DNA from: CBFFRJ01 sp051486985
GTDB taxonomy: Bacteria; Pseudomonadota; Gammaproteobacteria; Enterobacterales; Enterobacteriaceae
Length of the DNA stretch: 64,000 bases
Direction of reading: 5' to 3'
Assembly (NCBI RefSeq): GCF_051486985.1
Contig: NZ_JAHVDV010000015.1
Coordinates: 1 to 64,000, forward strand
Shown: piece after piece, positions 1 to 8,345 of the stretch
Layout: every line of letters starts with the position of its first letter
Position numbering within the stretch: position 1 is the stretch's first letter
Notes under the pieces: model-generated
What the model was told of the DNA's origin: nothing
Database searches by the model: none
The model's input: the letters and a program-made list of their open reading frames with translations, nothing else
Program-made: the position numbers and the translations under genes

Positions 1-315
1 AGCGATTTTGAATAGCGCCTGCGCTAGCCCTGAAAGGGTGAGCCCCAGGGATGGGGCGAATAATGCCGCGAAGCGGCGATTTTCCTTGCCGGGAGCCCGG
101 GTCGCCAGGGTGGTGGCGGTGAACCACCCTGGCACGTTCACGGGTTCTGTCGCTACAGACATGCAAGGAACATAAGGTGAACGGAATGACCACAAGAGCC
201 GCATGTTCCCCTCACCCTGGCCCTCTCCCCAAAGGGGCGAGGGGACTTTCCGTGCTCGTATTATTTTGTGGGGATCTCTCAGCCCTGAGGGAGAGGGAAA
301 CAGTGCCTGTCAGGA
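1..315. repeat. intergenic region rich in inverted repeats
   Basis: No gene is supported in the first 315 bases. The stretch is a series of GC-rich dyads: GCCCC/GGGGC at 42-57, GCCGC/GCGGC at 65-77, and a perfect 11-bp stem GCCAGGGTGGT (104-114) with ACCACCCTGGC (123-133) around an 8-base loop. A pyrimidine/purine block follows at about 208-243 (CCCTCACCCTGGCCCTCTCC, then GGGGCGAGGGG) with a second purine-rich copy at 280-298. The last block resembles the short dispersed palindromes common between genes of Enterobacter and Klebsiella; this is recognition by eye. In E. coli, pgpA precedes yajO, so the upstream gene probably ends just before the window. Confidence 0.5.
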
Positions 316-1290
316 CTATTTAAACCCGACCACCGGATGCTGCTTATACGGGGTTTCCATCTCGGCAATCTGTTCTGGTTTCAGCGTCAAATCGACTGCC
401 TGCAGTAACTCCTCAAGCTGTTCTTCGCGCGACGCACCAATGATGGGGGCGGCGACACCCGGCTTGCTTAACAGCCATGCCAGCGCGACCTGAGCGCGTG
501 TCGCGCCGGTTTCATCAGCAATGGACTCCAGACGTTCGGCGATTTGCGCGTCGTTTTCATCGTGTTCGTTATAGAGATTTCTGCCGACTTCGTCCGAGAC
601 AAGACGGGCGGTGGTTTCACCCCACGGGCGGGTCAGGCGGCCTCGCGCCAGCGGGCTCCACGGGATAACGGCAATGCCTTCCTGATAACAGAGCGGCAGC
701 ATGTCCCGCTCTTCTTCACGATAAATCAAATTGTAATGATTCTGCATGGTGACAAACTGCGCCCAGCCGTGCTGTTTCTGCAACTCCAGCGCCTGAGCAA
801 ACTGGCTGGCATGCATTGAGGATGCGCCGATATAACGTGCTTTCCCGGATTTAACCACCTCATTGAGCGCGTCCAGCGTCTCTTCAATCGGCGTATTGTA
901 GTCCCAGCGGTGGATTTGCAGTAAATCAACGTAATCCATACCCAGACGGGTGAGGCTGTCGTCAATGGAGCGCAGGATCTGGGCGCGGGAAAGCCCCTCG
1001 GTCAGGGTACCGGACGGGTAATAGACTTTAGTGGCGACGACCACCTCATCCCGGCGGGCGAAATCACGCAATGCGCGGCCGACAATCTCTTCACTGCTGC
1101 CGTCGGAGTAGCTGTTCGCCGTATCAAAAAAGTTGATGCCGCCGTTTAAAGCATGCTGAATAAGCAGACGGCTGCTCTCTTCCGGTAGCGTCCAGGCGTG
1201 ATTTCCCCGGTCAGGCTCGCCAAATGTCATGCAGCCAAGGCAAAGGCGGGAAACGTTAAGGTCGGTTTTTCCTAATGTGTTGTATTGCAT
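316..1290 (-). CDS. yajO: aldo/keto reductase YajO
   Basis: A 324-residue NADPH-dependent aldo-keto reductase of the (beta/alpha)8 fold, the same length as E. coli YajO. The catalytic tetrad is visible as Asp56, Tyr61, Lys88 and His127 in their usual contexts (DTANSY, TKVYYPSG, LQIHRWD). YajO has been linked to formation of 1-deoxyxylulose 5-phosphate from ribulose 5-phosphate in laboratory selections, and otherwise reduces aldehydes. It lies directly downstream of dxs on the same strand, as in E. coli, separated by about 180 bases. The start begins MQYNTLGKTDL, which matches the family. Nothing in it looks broken. Confidence 0.93.
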   Translation of the reverse strand: MQYNTLGKTDLNVSRLCLGCMTFGEPDRGNHAWTLPEESSRLLIQHALNGGINFFDTANSYSDGSSEEIVGRALRDFARRDEVVVATKVYYPSGTLTEGLSRAQILRSIDDSLTRLGMDYVDLLQIHRWDYNTPIEETLDALNEVVKSGKARYIGASSMHASQFAQALELQKQHGWAQFVTMQNHYNLIYREEERDMLPLCYQEGIAVIPWSPLARGRLTRPWGETTARLVSDEVGRNLYNEHDENDAQIAERLESIADETGATRAQVALAWLLSKPGVAAPIIGASREEQLEELLQAVDLTLKPEQIAEMETPYKQHPVVGFK

Positions 1291-1474
1291 GCTTCCACTC
1301 CTGCATATACTCGTCCTGTTTCACGTTGCAGGGACAGGGTCTGGGCCAGCTCTCCCGGTCACATCGCACTCCATGCTCCCCGGAAATAACTGGCCTGCCG
1401 CCTTTCTGTAACGCTAACTATTTAGAGTAGGATTATAAAGTTACCCTTAAGCATAGCAGGAGCGGTAAAGGAGG

Positions 1475-3337
1475 CTATGCGAGCCAGCGTCGGATGTGAG
1501 ATTCAATGCCTGCGGCATCCAGTCCAATCTCAGCGCGGGCTTCATCCTGGGTTCCCTGGGGGATGAAGAAATCTGGAAGACCCAGATTCAGCACTGGCAC
1601 CGGTTTACGATGGGACATCAGCACCTCGTTAACGCCGCTGCCTGCGCCGCCGATAATGGCGTTCTCCTCAAGCGTTACCAGGCATTCATGGCGTGCGGCC
1701 ATTTGCAAAATCAGCGTGGTATCCAGCGGTTTTACGAAACGCATGTCGACCAGCGTGGCGTTCAGCGCTTCAGCCGCTTTCCTGGCTTCAGGCAGCAATG
1801 TACCGAAGTTAAGGATGGCAATTTTTTCGCCTTCACGTTTCACCACCCCTTTGCCCAGCGGCAGTTTCTGCAACGGGTCGAGAGTCACACCGACCGCGTT
1901 ACCGCGCGGGTAACGCACGGCGCTCGGGCCATCATTGTAGTGATAGCCGGTAAACAGCATCTGGCGGCATTCGTTCTCATCGCTCGGCGTCATGATGACC
2001 ATCTCCGGTATGCAGCGCAGGAAGGAGATATCAAATGCCCCCTGGTGGGTCTGCCCGTCAGCACCGACAATGCCCGCACGGTCAATAGCAAAGAGCACCG
2101 GCTGTTTCTGGATGGCGACGTCGTGAATCACCTGATCATAAGCGCGCTGCAGGAAGGTGGAGTAAATTGCCACAATCGGTTTGTAGCCGCCAATCGCCAG
2201 CCCGGCGGCAAAGGTGACGGCGTGCTGTTCAGCGATGGCCACATCAAAGTATTGATCCGGAAATTTGCGTGAGAACTCCACCATGCCGGACCCTTCACGC
2301 ATGGCTGGCGTGATCGCCATTAGTTTGCTGTCTTTGGCCGCCATTTCGCACAGCCAGTCGCCAAAGATTTTGGAGTAGCTCGGCATGCCGCCGCTGCTTT
2401 TCGGCAGCGTTCCGCTGGTAGGATCGAACTTCGGCACCGCATGGAAGGTGATGGGATCTTTTTCCGCCGGCTCGTAGCCACGGCCTTTTTTGGTCATTAT
2501 GTGCAGGAATTGCGGGCCTTTCAGACCGCGCATGTTTTTCAGGGTATGCACCAGCCCCAGCACATCATGACCATCAACCGGACCAATGTAATTAAACCCA
2601 AGCTCCTCAAACAGCGTCCCCGGCACGACCATGCCCTTAATGTGCTCTTCGGTACGTTTGATTAGCTCTTTGATGGGAGGAACACCGGACAGCACTTTTT
2701 TGCCACCTTCACGCAGGGTGGAGTAGAGCTTGCCGGAGAGCAGCTGCGCCAGATGGTTGTTCAGTGCGCCAACGTTCTCGGAAATCGACATTTCATTGTC
2801 ATTAAGGACGACCAGCATATCGGGGCGGATGTCCCCCGCATGGTTCATCGCTTCAAACGCCATTCCGGCCGTGATGGCGCCGTCGCCAATGACACACACC
2901 GTGCGGCGCTGTAAGTTTTCTTTCGCGGCGGCAACGGCAATCCCGATACCGGCGCTAATAGAGGTGGACGAGTGGCCAACGCTTAAAACGTCATACTCGC
3001 TTTCACCTCGCCAGGGGAATGGGTGCAGGCCATTTTTCTGCCGGATAGTATCGATACGATCGCGACGACCGGTCAGGATCTTATGCGGATAAGCCTGATG
3101 ACCGACGTCCCAGATGAGTTGGTCAAAGGGGGTGTTGTAGACGTAGTGCAGTGCCACGGTTAATTCCACCGTGCCAAGCCCGGAGGCGAAGTGCCCGCTG
3201 GAGCGGCTCACGCTGTCGAGCAGGTAGCGACGCAGTTCGTCGCATAATTTCGGCAGGCTCTCTTTTGGCAGTGAACGCAGTTCCGCAGTGGAATCGACCA
3301 GCGCCAGCGTCGGGTATTTGGCTATATCAAAACTCAT
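1475..3337 (-). CDS. dxs: 1-deoxy-D-xylulose-5-phosphate synthase
   Basis: Thiamine diphosphate enzyme that condenses pyruvate with glyceraldehyde 3-phosphate to 1-deoxyxylulose 5-phosphate. This is the first and rate-setting step of the MEP isoprenoid pathway, which also feeds thiamine and pyridoxal synthesis. At 620 residues it has the E. coli length. Visible landmarks are His49 (SSGHF), His80 (DVGHQ), the diphosphate-binding GDGAITAGM at 151-159, and the catalytic glutamate in AIAEQHAV near residue 370. It lies 24 bases downstream of ispA and is probably co-transcribed with xseB and ispA, placing isoprenoid precursor and prenyl-chain synthesis together. Confidence 0.98.
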   Translation of the reverse strand: MSFDIAKYPTLALVDSTAELRSLPKESLPKLCDELRRYLLDSVSRSSGHFASGLGTVELTVALHYVYNTPFDQLIWDVGHQAYPHKILTGRRDRIDTIRQKNGLHPFPWRGESEYDVLSVGHSSTSISAGIGIAVAAAKENLQRRTVCVIGDGAITAGMAFEAMNHAGDIRPDMLVVLNDNEMSISENVGALNNHLAQLLSGKLYSTLREGGKKVLSGVPPIKELIKRTEEHIKGMVVPGTLFEELGFNYIGPVDGHDVLGLVHTLKNMRGLKGPQFLHIMTKKGRGYEPAEKDPITFHAVPKFDPTSGTLPKSSGGMPSYSKIFGDWLCEMAAKDSKLMAITPAMREGSGMVEFSRKFPDQYFDVAIAEQHAVTFAAGLAIGGYKPIVAIYSTFLQRAYDQVIHDVAIQKQPVLFAIDRAGIVGADGQTHQGAFDISFLRCIPEMVIMTPSDENECRQMLFTGYHYNDGPSAVRYPRGNAVGVTLDPLQKLPLGKGVVKREGEKIAILNFGTLLPEARKAAEALNATLVDMRFVKPLDTTLILQMAARHECLVTLEENAIIGGAGSGVNEVLMSHRKPVPVLNLGLPDFFIPQGTQDEARAEIGLDAAGIESHIRRWLA

Positions 3338-3361
3338 CAGAGACTCATTGTCATGTGGTCA

Positions 3362-4261
3362 TTATTTATCACGCTGGATTATGTAATCAGCCAGTGCTTC
3401 CAGTGCCGTTGTATCCAGCGATTGCGCAGCCAGCAGCTCTAGCGACTGGCGAGCCTCTGCAATCAGATCGCGGGCTTTTACCCGGGCTTGCTCGAGGCCC
3501 AGTAATGCAGGGTAAGTACTTTTACCAAGTTGTTGATCGGCACCCTGGCGTTTTCCAAGGGTCGCAGTATCGCCGACAACATCCAGTATGTCATCCTGAA
3601 CCTGGAACGCCAGGCCGATGCATTGCGCATAGTTATCAAGCACCGGCAGCCAGACCCGGCCCCTTGCTCCGGCGGTAAGCGCGCCCATTTTCACCGCGGC
3701 ACGAATCAGAGCGCCGGTTTTATGACGGTGAATCTGTTCAAGGGCCTGTAAATCAACAGACTTGCCCTCGGCGGCTAAATCCAGCGCCTGCCCGGCACAC
3801 ATGCCCGCTGCGCCGCTGGCGAATGCCAGTTCACGCACCATCGCCAGACGGTCTTCAGCCATCACCTCCTGCATCGGCGCATCGCTGAGAATCGAAAACG
3901 CCAGCGTTTGCAGCGCATCGCCTGCCAGAATCGCATTCGCTTCGCCGAACCTGATGTGGCAGGTCGGCTGACCACGGCGTAAATCGTCATCATCCATGGC
4001 GGGCAGATCGTCGTGAATCAAGGAGTAGGCGTGGATGCATTCAACGGCCGCAGCCGGTGCGTCCAGGGTTTCGCGGCTGACGCCAAACATGCTTCCCGTG
4101 GCGTAAACCAGAAAAGGTCGCAGGCGCTTGCCGCCCAATAATGTGCCATACGCCATCGCATCAACCAGTGGAGAGTTCTGAAAGGGCAGGGGAGCGATGA
4201 ACCGACGCAGGGCGTCATTGGCGTGCTCAACACACGTCTGTAACTGTTGGTTAAAGTCCAT
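3362..4261 (-). CDS. ispA: farnesyl diphosphate synthase
   Basis: Short-chain trans-prenyltransferase that joins dimethylallyl and isopentenyl diphosphates to geranyl and then farnesyl diphosphate, the precursor of undecaprenyl phosphate, quinones and heme O. It has 299 residues as in E. coli. The first aspartate-rich motif DDLPAMDDDD is at about 84-93, and the second, DDILD, is in FQVQDDILDVVGD in the C-terminal half. Its start abuts the xseB stop directly (xseB ends at 4262, ispA begins at 4261), which implies translational coupling in xseB-ispA-dxs. Confidence 0.97.
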   Translation of the reverse strand: MDFNQQLQTCVEHANDALRRFIAPLPFQNSPLVDAMAYGTLLGGKRLRPFLVYATGSMFGVSRETLDAPAAAVECIHAYSLIHDDLPAMDDDDLRRGQPTCHIRFGEANAILAGDALQTLAFSILSDAPMQEVMAEDRLAMVRELAFASGAAGMCAGQALDLAAEGKSVDLQALEQIHRHKTGALIRAAVKMGALTAGARGRVWLPVLDNYAQCIGLAFQVQDDILDVVGDTATLGKRQGADQQLGKSTYPALLGLEQARVKARDLIAEARQSLELLAAQSLDTTALEALADYIIQRDK

Positions 4262-4504
4262 TTAATCGTTATCCGGAGTAAACGGCGTTAAGGGCGCTTC
4301 CTCATTCCCGGACAGCAAAATCTGTACGCGCTGTTCCGCCTGCTGAAGTTTGGCCTGCCCCTGACGGGCGAGTTGAACGCCACGTTCAAATTCATTGAGG
4401 GCATCTTCCAGCGGAAGGTCGCCACTTTCTAAACGGGTAACAATCTGTTCCAGCTCGTTTAATGCGGTTTCAAAGCTGGCGGGTGCGTCTTTTTTCTTTG
4501 GCAT
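4262..4504 (-). CDS. xseB: exodeoxyribonuclease VII small subunit
   Basis: Small subunit of exonuclease VII, which degrades single-stranded DNA from both ends together with XseA (encoded elsewhere). The frame stays open far upstream, but the start MPKKKDAPASFE at 4504 gives 80 residues, the length of E. coli XseB, and the extra N-terminus would run into the divergent thiI promoter. The body is a two-helix coiled coil (TALNELEQIVTRLESGDLPL, then a glutamine-rich helix) with the acidic tail ending TPFTPDND. First gene of the xseB-ispA-dxs operon. Confidence 0.95.
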   Translation of the reverse strand: MPKKKDAPASFETALNELEQIVTRLESGDLPLEDALNEFERGVQLARQGQAKLQQAEQRVQILLSGNEEAPLTPFTPDND

Positions 4505-4709
4505 AATGACTGTCTGACTCTCATTGTGTTCCGACCTCATTATGTTAGCGAAGTCGTGAGGCTTAGCAAATAACGCGCAATGGTCATGCAAAATACACAG
4601 GAGCGTCGCGATGGTGGTATACTTCCGCGCCTGGATGCAGCCGCAGGTGTGGGCTGCTGTATTTTTTTCTGAGAAGCCCAACCGGGCTTGCCAATGAACC
4701 CTTGCCGCC

Positions 4710-6158
4710 ATGAAGTTTATCATTAAATTGTTCCCGGAAATCACCATCAAAAGCCAATCTGTGCGTTTGCGCTTTATTAAGATCCTTACCGGGAATATTC
4801 GTAACGTTTTAAAGCACTACGATGAGACCCTTGCGGTCGTCCGCCATTGGGATCACATTGAAGTTCGCGCAAAAGACGAAAATCAACGTCTGGTGATCCG
4901 CGATGCACTGACCCGTATTCCGGGTATCCACCATATTCTGGAAGTGGAAGATGTGCCTTTCACCTCCCTGCACGATATCTTCGAAAAAACCCTGGAAGCC
5001 TGGCGTGAAAAGCTGGAAGGGAAAACGTTCTGCGTGCGCGCAAAACGTCGTGGTAAACACGAATTTAGCTCTATTGAAGTTGAACGCTACGTCGGCGGTG
5101 GGCTGAATCAGCATATCGAAACGGCCCGCGTGAAGCTGACTCACCCGCATATCACCGTCAATCTGGAAATCGAAGACGATCGCCTGCTGCTGGTGAAAGG
5201 CCGTTACGAAGGTATTGGCGGCTTCCCGATTGGGACCCAGGAAGATGTGCTGTCGTTGATTTCCGGTGGTTTCGACTCCGGCGTCTCCAGCTATATGTTG
5301 ATGCGTCGCGGCTGCCGCGTGCATTACTGCTTCTTCAACCTTGGCGGTGCCGCCCATGAAATTGGTGTGCGCCAGGTTGCGCATTATCTGTGGAATCGCT
5401 TTGGTAGCTCACACCGCGTGCGTTTCGTCGCCATTAACTTTGAGCCAGTGGTGGGCGAAATTCTTGAGAAAGTCGATGACGGCCAGATGGGCGTGGTTCT
5501 CAAGCGTATGATGGTGCGTGCCGCTTCTCAGGTGGCAGAGCGCTATGGCGTACAGGCACTGGTTACCGGCGAAGCGCTGGGTCAGGTCTCCAGCCAGACG
5601 CTGACCAACCTGCGTCTGATTGATAATGTTTCTGACACGCTGATCCTGCGCCCGCTTATCTCTTACGATAAAGAGCATATTATCGATCTGGCCCGTGAAA
5701 TCGGCACCGAAGATTTCGCCCGTACCATGCCGGAATATTGTGGCGTCATTTCTAAAAGCCCGACCGTGAAAGCGGTTAAGGCTAAAATCGAAGCTGAAGA
5801 AGCCCACTTTGATTTCTCTATCCTCGATAAGGTCGTTGCTGAGGCCACTAACATTGATATTCGTGTTATTGCCGAGCAGACCAGTGAAGAGGTCGTTGAA
5901 GTCGAGACGGTGAGCGGTTTCGGTGCGAATGACATGCTGTTAGATATCCGCTCGATAGATGAACAGGATGCCAAACCGTTGGAAGTCGAGGGCATTGAGG
6001 TGGTTTCACTGCCGTTCTACAAACTCAGCACCAAATTTGGCGATCTTGATCAGAGTAAAAACTGGCTGTTATGGTGTGAGCGCGGTGTGATGAGCCGTCT
6101 GCAGGCGCTTTACCTGCTGGAGCAGGGCTTTAAAAATGTGAAGGTTTATCGCCCGTAG
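4710..6158 (+). CDS. thiI: tRNA 4-thiouridine sulfurtransferase
   Basis: ThiI transfers sulfur from IscS persulfide to uridine 8 of tRNA and to ThiS for thiazole synthesis. The 482 residues are arranged as an N-terminal ferredoxin-like plus THUMP domain (about 1-165), a PP-loop ATP pyrophosphatase domain (SLISGGFDSGV near residue 185), and a C-terminal rhodanese domain. The two key cysteines are present: Cys344 (PEYCGVISKSP) and the persulfide-bearing Cys456 (LLWCERG). It is transcribed away from xseB, with about 205 bases between them for both promoters. The E. coli start MKFIIKLFPEI is conserved. Confidence 0.98.
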   Translation: MKFIIKLFPEITIKSQSVRLRFIKILTGNIRNVLKHYDETLAVVRHWDHIEVRAKDENQRLVIRDALTRIPGIHHILEVEDVPFTSLHDIFEKTLEAWREKLEGKTFCVRAKRRGKHEFSSIEVERYVGGGLNQHIETARVKLTHPHITVNLEIEDDRLLLVKGRYEGIGGFPIGTQEDVLSLISGGFDSGVSSYMLMRRGCRVHYCFFNLGGAAHEIGVRQVAHYLWNRFGSSHRVRFVAINFEPVVGEILEKVDDGQMGVVLKRMMVRAASQVAERYGVQALVTGEALGQVSSQTLTNLRLIDNVSDTLILRPLISYDKEHIIDLAREIGTEDFARTMPEYCGVISKSPTVKAVKAKIEAEEAHFDFSILDKVVAEATNIDIRVIAEQTSEEVVEVETVSGFGANDMLLDIRSIDEQDAKPLEVEGIEVVSLPFYKLSTKFGDLDQSKNWLLWCERGVMSRLQALYLLEQGFKNVKVYRP

Positions 6159-6165
6159 TGATAGG

Positions 6166-6193
6166 GCCGGATGGCATGACACCGCCATCCGGC
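6166..6193. repeat. REP-like palindrome between convergent thiI and yajL
   Basis: A perfect 10-bp inverted repeat, GCCGGATGGC at 6166-6175 and GCCATCCGGC at 6184-6193, with an 8-base loop. It sits eight bases after the thiI stop and before the convergent yajL stop. The GCCGGATG.GC core is that of the enterobacterial REP/BIME palindrome. There is no T-run, so it is more likely an mRNA 3'-end stabilising or gyrase-associated REP unit than a simple terminator. Confidence 0.7.
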
Positions 6194-6203
6194 ACAGTAA
6201 GTC

Positions 6204-6800
6204 TCACTCTTCGAAGTAGTAGTTATAAATCCCCGCCGGTATCACCAGCTGTTTTGCCACTTCATGCGCTTTCTCGTGCCCGACCAGTACATCAATAATC
6301 TTCAGCGCAAAATCGATTGCGGTTCCCGGTCCCTGACTGGTGATGAGCTTCACGCGTGGGTCCCAGACAACGCGCTTATCCTGCCACTGGCCTTCAGGGA
6401 TCTTCTCTTTTAGCGCAGGAAACCCGGTCATATTGCCTATGGGAAACAGGTCATGGGGCACCAGCACCGTGGCGGCGGCCGCGCAAATGGTGGCCACGAC
6501 GCGACCGGAGAGATGAAACTGCCTGACGGTTTCGACCAGCAGCGGGTTGTCGCGAAAATTTTCCGCGCCTTTGATACCGCCGGGTAACACAATCACGTCA
6601 AAATCCCCGTCCGCGACGGCGACCAGCGGGGCATCAGCAAGCAGTTTCACGCCGCGCGAGCAGGTAATGGTGAGGTCACCATCGCTGGCAACGCTTGCCG
6701 TGGTGACGGTAATTCCTCCACGAACTAACAGATCAATGGTAGTGACCGCTTCGGTCTCTTCGCTACCAGGGGCGAGACATACCAGAGCTGACGCGCTCAT
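6204..6800 (-). CDS. yajL: protein deglycase/chaperone YajL (DJ-1 family)
   Basis: Cytoplasmic DJ-1/PfpI protein related to human parkinsonism protein DJ-1, linked to oxidative-stress protection, chaperoning and glyoxal-adduct repair. The oxidation-sensitive nucleophile Cys106 (ATICAAAATV) and its partner Glu15 (PGSEETE) are present when the start MSASALVCLAP at 6800 is used. A second methionine two codons upstream (6806) is possible, but 6800 matches the E. coli start. It has 198 residues against 196 in E. coli. It overlaps the 3' end of panE by 38 bases on the same strand, so the two are co-transcribed. Confidence 0.95.
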   Translation of the reverse strand: MSASALVCLAPGSEETEAVTTIDLLVRGGITVTTASVASDGDLTITCSRGVKLLADAPLVAVADGDFDVIVLPGGIKGAENFRDNPLLVETVRQFHLSGRVVATICAAAATVLVPHDLFPIGNMTGFPALKEKIPEGQWQDKRVVWDPRVKLITSQGPGTAIDFALKIIDVLVGHEKAHEVAKQLVIPAGIYNYYFEE

Positions 6801-7674
6801 ACTCACTCTCCTTGCGTTTTATTAAATCATAGAGGCGGGCATTTTCCGGCACTGCAATGCCATGTGCCCTGGCGCGCCGAAGCAGATAACCGGTAATGTA
6901 ATCGCATTCGGTGTGCCGCATTGCCCGAATATCCTGCAACATCGAGGAGACATTCTCCGACGTGCTCTCAATAATCTGATAAACATAGTCCAGCAGTTCG
7001 TCGGCGGAAATATGATGGCCTTCCCGCTCAATGACGGCTGCCACTTCATGGGTCACTTTTCGTATTTCGTCCGGAAAATCCCGCAGTTCGCCATTTTTGC
7101 ACTCCTGCAGCGCAGTGATGGGGTTAATGACGCAGTTGACCGCCAGCTTGCGCCACAATGCCGGGCGAATGTTGTTATGCCAGGCAACATCCGGAAGCAC
7201 CTCCTGCAGAATCTCCGCCAGGTAGCTGAAATCACCATCCTGCTGGCGGCCAGGGCCGATATGTGTCGTGCCGCTGGCAACGTGCACTATAACGTTGCCA
7301 TCCCGGCGGGCCGCGTGAGTGGTGGTGCCAATCAGCAGGGGCTGTTCGAGATTTTTGAGTTCATCGACAGTCCCCATTCCGTTATGAATGAGCAAAATGG
7401 GTGCGGTTTTGGGTAAGATACTGGCCGCACTTTTAACGGCATTAGAGACTTGCCAGGCTTTGAGCGTGACCAGTAACAGATCGCTGTGTGCCAGAAACTC
7501 CGGATCGTTTGCCGTCAGAGACTCGTTAAAAATGGTGCCTTCTTCATCGACCACGTTCACACTGCAAAAGGGCTGAGGAACACGTAACCAGCCCTGAACC
7601 TCATGCCCATGCTTGTGCAGCGCAGTCAGCCATAACTGGCCTAACGCACCGCAGCCAAGTACGGTAATTTTCAT
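6763..7674 (-). CDS. panE: 2-dehydropantoate 2-reductase
   Basis: Ketopantoate reductase: NADPH-dependent reduction of ketopantoate to pantoate on the way to pantothenate and coenzyme A. It has 303 residues, the E. coli length. The Rossmann loop GCGALG is at residues 7-12, and the conserved catalytic lysine lies in WRKLAVNCVINP (about residue 176). The conserved C-terminal KRKESEYERV tail is intact. Its 3' end is overlapped by the yajL start, an arrangement also present in E. coli. Confidence 0.97.
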   Translation of the reverse strand: MKITVLGCGALGQLWLTALHKHGHEVQGWLRVPQPFCSVNVVDEEGTIFNESLTANDPEFLAHSDLLLVTLKAWQVSNAVKSAASILPKTAPILLIHNGMGTVDELKNLEQPLLIGTTTHAARRDGNVIVHVASGTTHIGPGRQQDGDFSYLAEILQEVLPDVAWHNNIRPALWRKLAVNCVINPITALQECKNGELRDFPDEIRKVTHEVAAVIEREGHHISADELLDYVYQIIESTSENVSSMLQDIRAMRHTECDYITGYLLRRARAHGIAVPENARLYDLIKRKESEYERVSSGMSRPW

Positions 7675-7814
7675 TTTTCCTCCTCACCTGCAACTGCGCC
7701 AGGTGCTACTGCTTTCAGTATAGCGCCGTCGTGGAAGCTTCCGGCCATTACAAGTTGAGTTATGCTTAGTTGCGGGTATTATGCATCGCAATAAACACTG
7801 AGGGAGAAGAAAAG

Positions 7815-8306
7815 ATGCCATCTTTCGATATTGTTTCTGAGGTAGAACTTCAGGAAGTCCGCAACGCGATCGAGAATGCGACTCGCGAACTTGAGACTCG
7901 TTTCGATTTTCGCAACGTTGAAGCCTCTATTGAGCTGAACGAAAAGAATAAGACCATCAAAGTGCTCAGTGAGTCTGATTTTCAGGTGAATCAGCTGCTG
8001 GATATTTTGCGCGCTAAGCTGCTAAAACGCGGCATTGAAGGTACTTCGCTGGAGGTGCCGGAAGAGTTTGTGCACAGTGGCAAAACCTGGTTTGTGGAAG
8101 CCAAACTCAAACAGGGCATTGAGAGCGATGTGGCGAAGAAAATCGTTAAGCTTATCAAAGAGAGCAAACTGAAAGTGCAGACCCAGATTCAGGGTGAAGA
8201 GCTGCGCGTAACCGGTAAAGCCCGCGATGACCTGCAAGCCGCAATGGCGCTGGTACGCGGTGGCAATCTCGGCCAGCCGTTCCAGTTTAAAAACTTCCGC
8301 GACTGA
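7815..8306 (+). CDS. yajQ: nucleotide-binding protein YajQ
   Basis: Member of the YajQ family (tandem RNP-like fold). Homologues bind nucleotides, tRNA or cyclic di-GMP; the role in enterobacteria is unclear. The start MPSFDIVSEVEL at 7815, behind a GGGAGAAGA ribosome-binding site, gives 163 residues, exactly the E. coli length. An earlier in-frame start at 7770 would add 15 residues absent from the family. It is divergent from panE and ends at a terminator shared with convergent yajR. Confidence 0.95.
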   Translation: MPSFDIVSEVELQEVRNAIENATRELETRFDFRNVEASIELNEKNKTIKVLSESDFQVNQLLDILRAKLLKRGIEGTSLEVPEEFVHSGKTWFVEAKLKQGIESDVAKKIVKLIKESKLKVQTQIQGEELRVTGKARDDLQAAMALVRGGNLGQPFQFKNFRD

Positions 8307-8317
8307 CCGAAGATAAA

Positions 8318-8345
8318 TAAAAAGCGGGCCAGCCCGCTTTTTTTA
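8318..8345. terminator. bidirectional terminator between yajQ and yajR
   Basis: Perfect stem AAAGCGGGC (8321-8329) / GCCCGCTTT (8332-8340) with a 2-base loop, flanked by an A-run on the left and T-run on the right. It can therefore end both yajQ (plus) and yajR (minus), whose stop codon lies inside the T-run. Confidence 0.88.

Noticed and set aside
3105..3400. A separate promoter or gene between ispA and dxs
   Set aside because: The 24-base gap between ispA and dxs and the continuous dxs frame leave no room; they are operon partners.
4809..5384. 191-codon frame antisense to thiI, and similar antisense frames under dxs, cyoB, lacZ and mdlAB
   Set aside because: All are shadows of well-recognised genes on the other strand, with low-complexity or histidine/arginine-rich translations.
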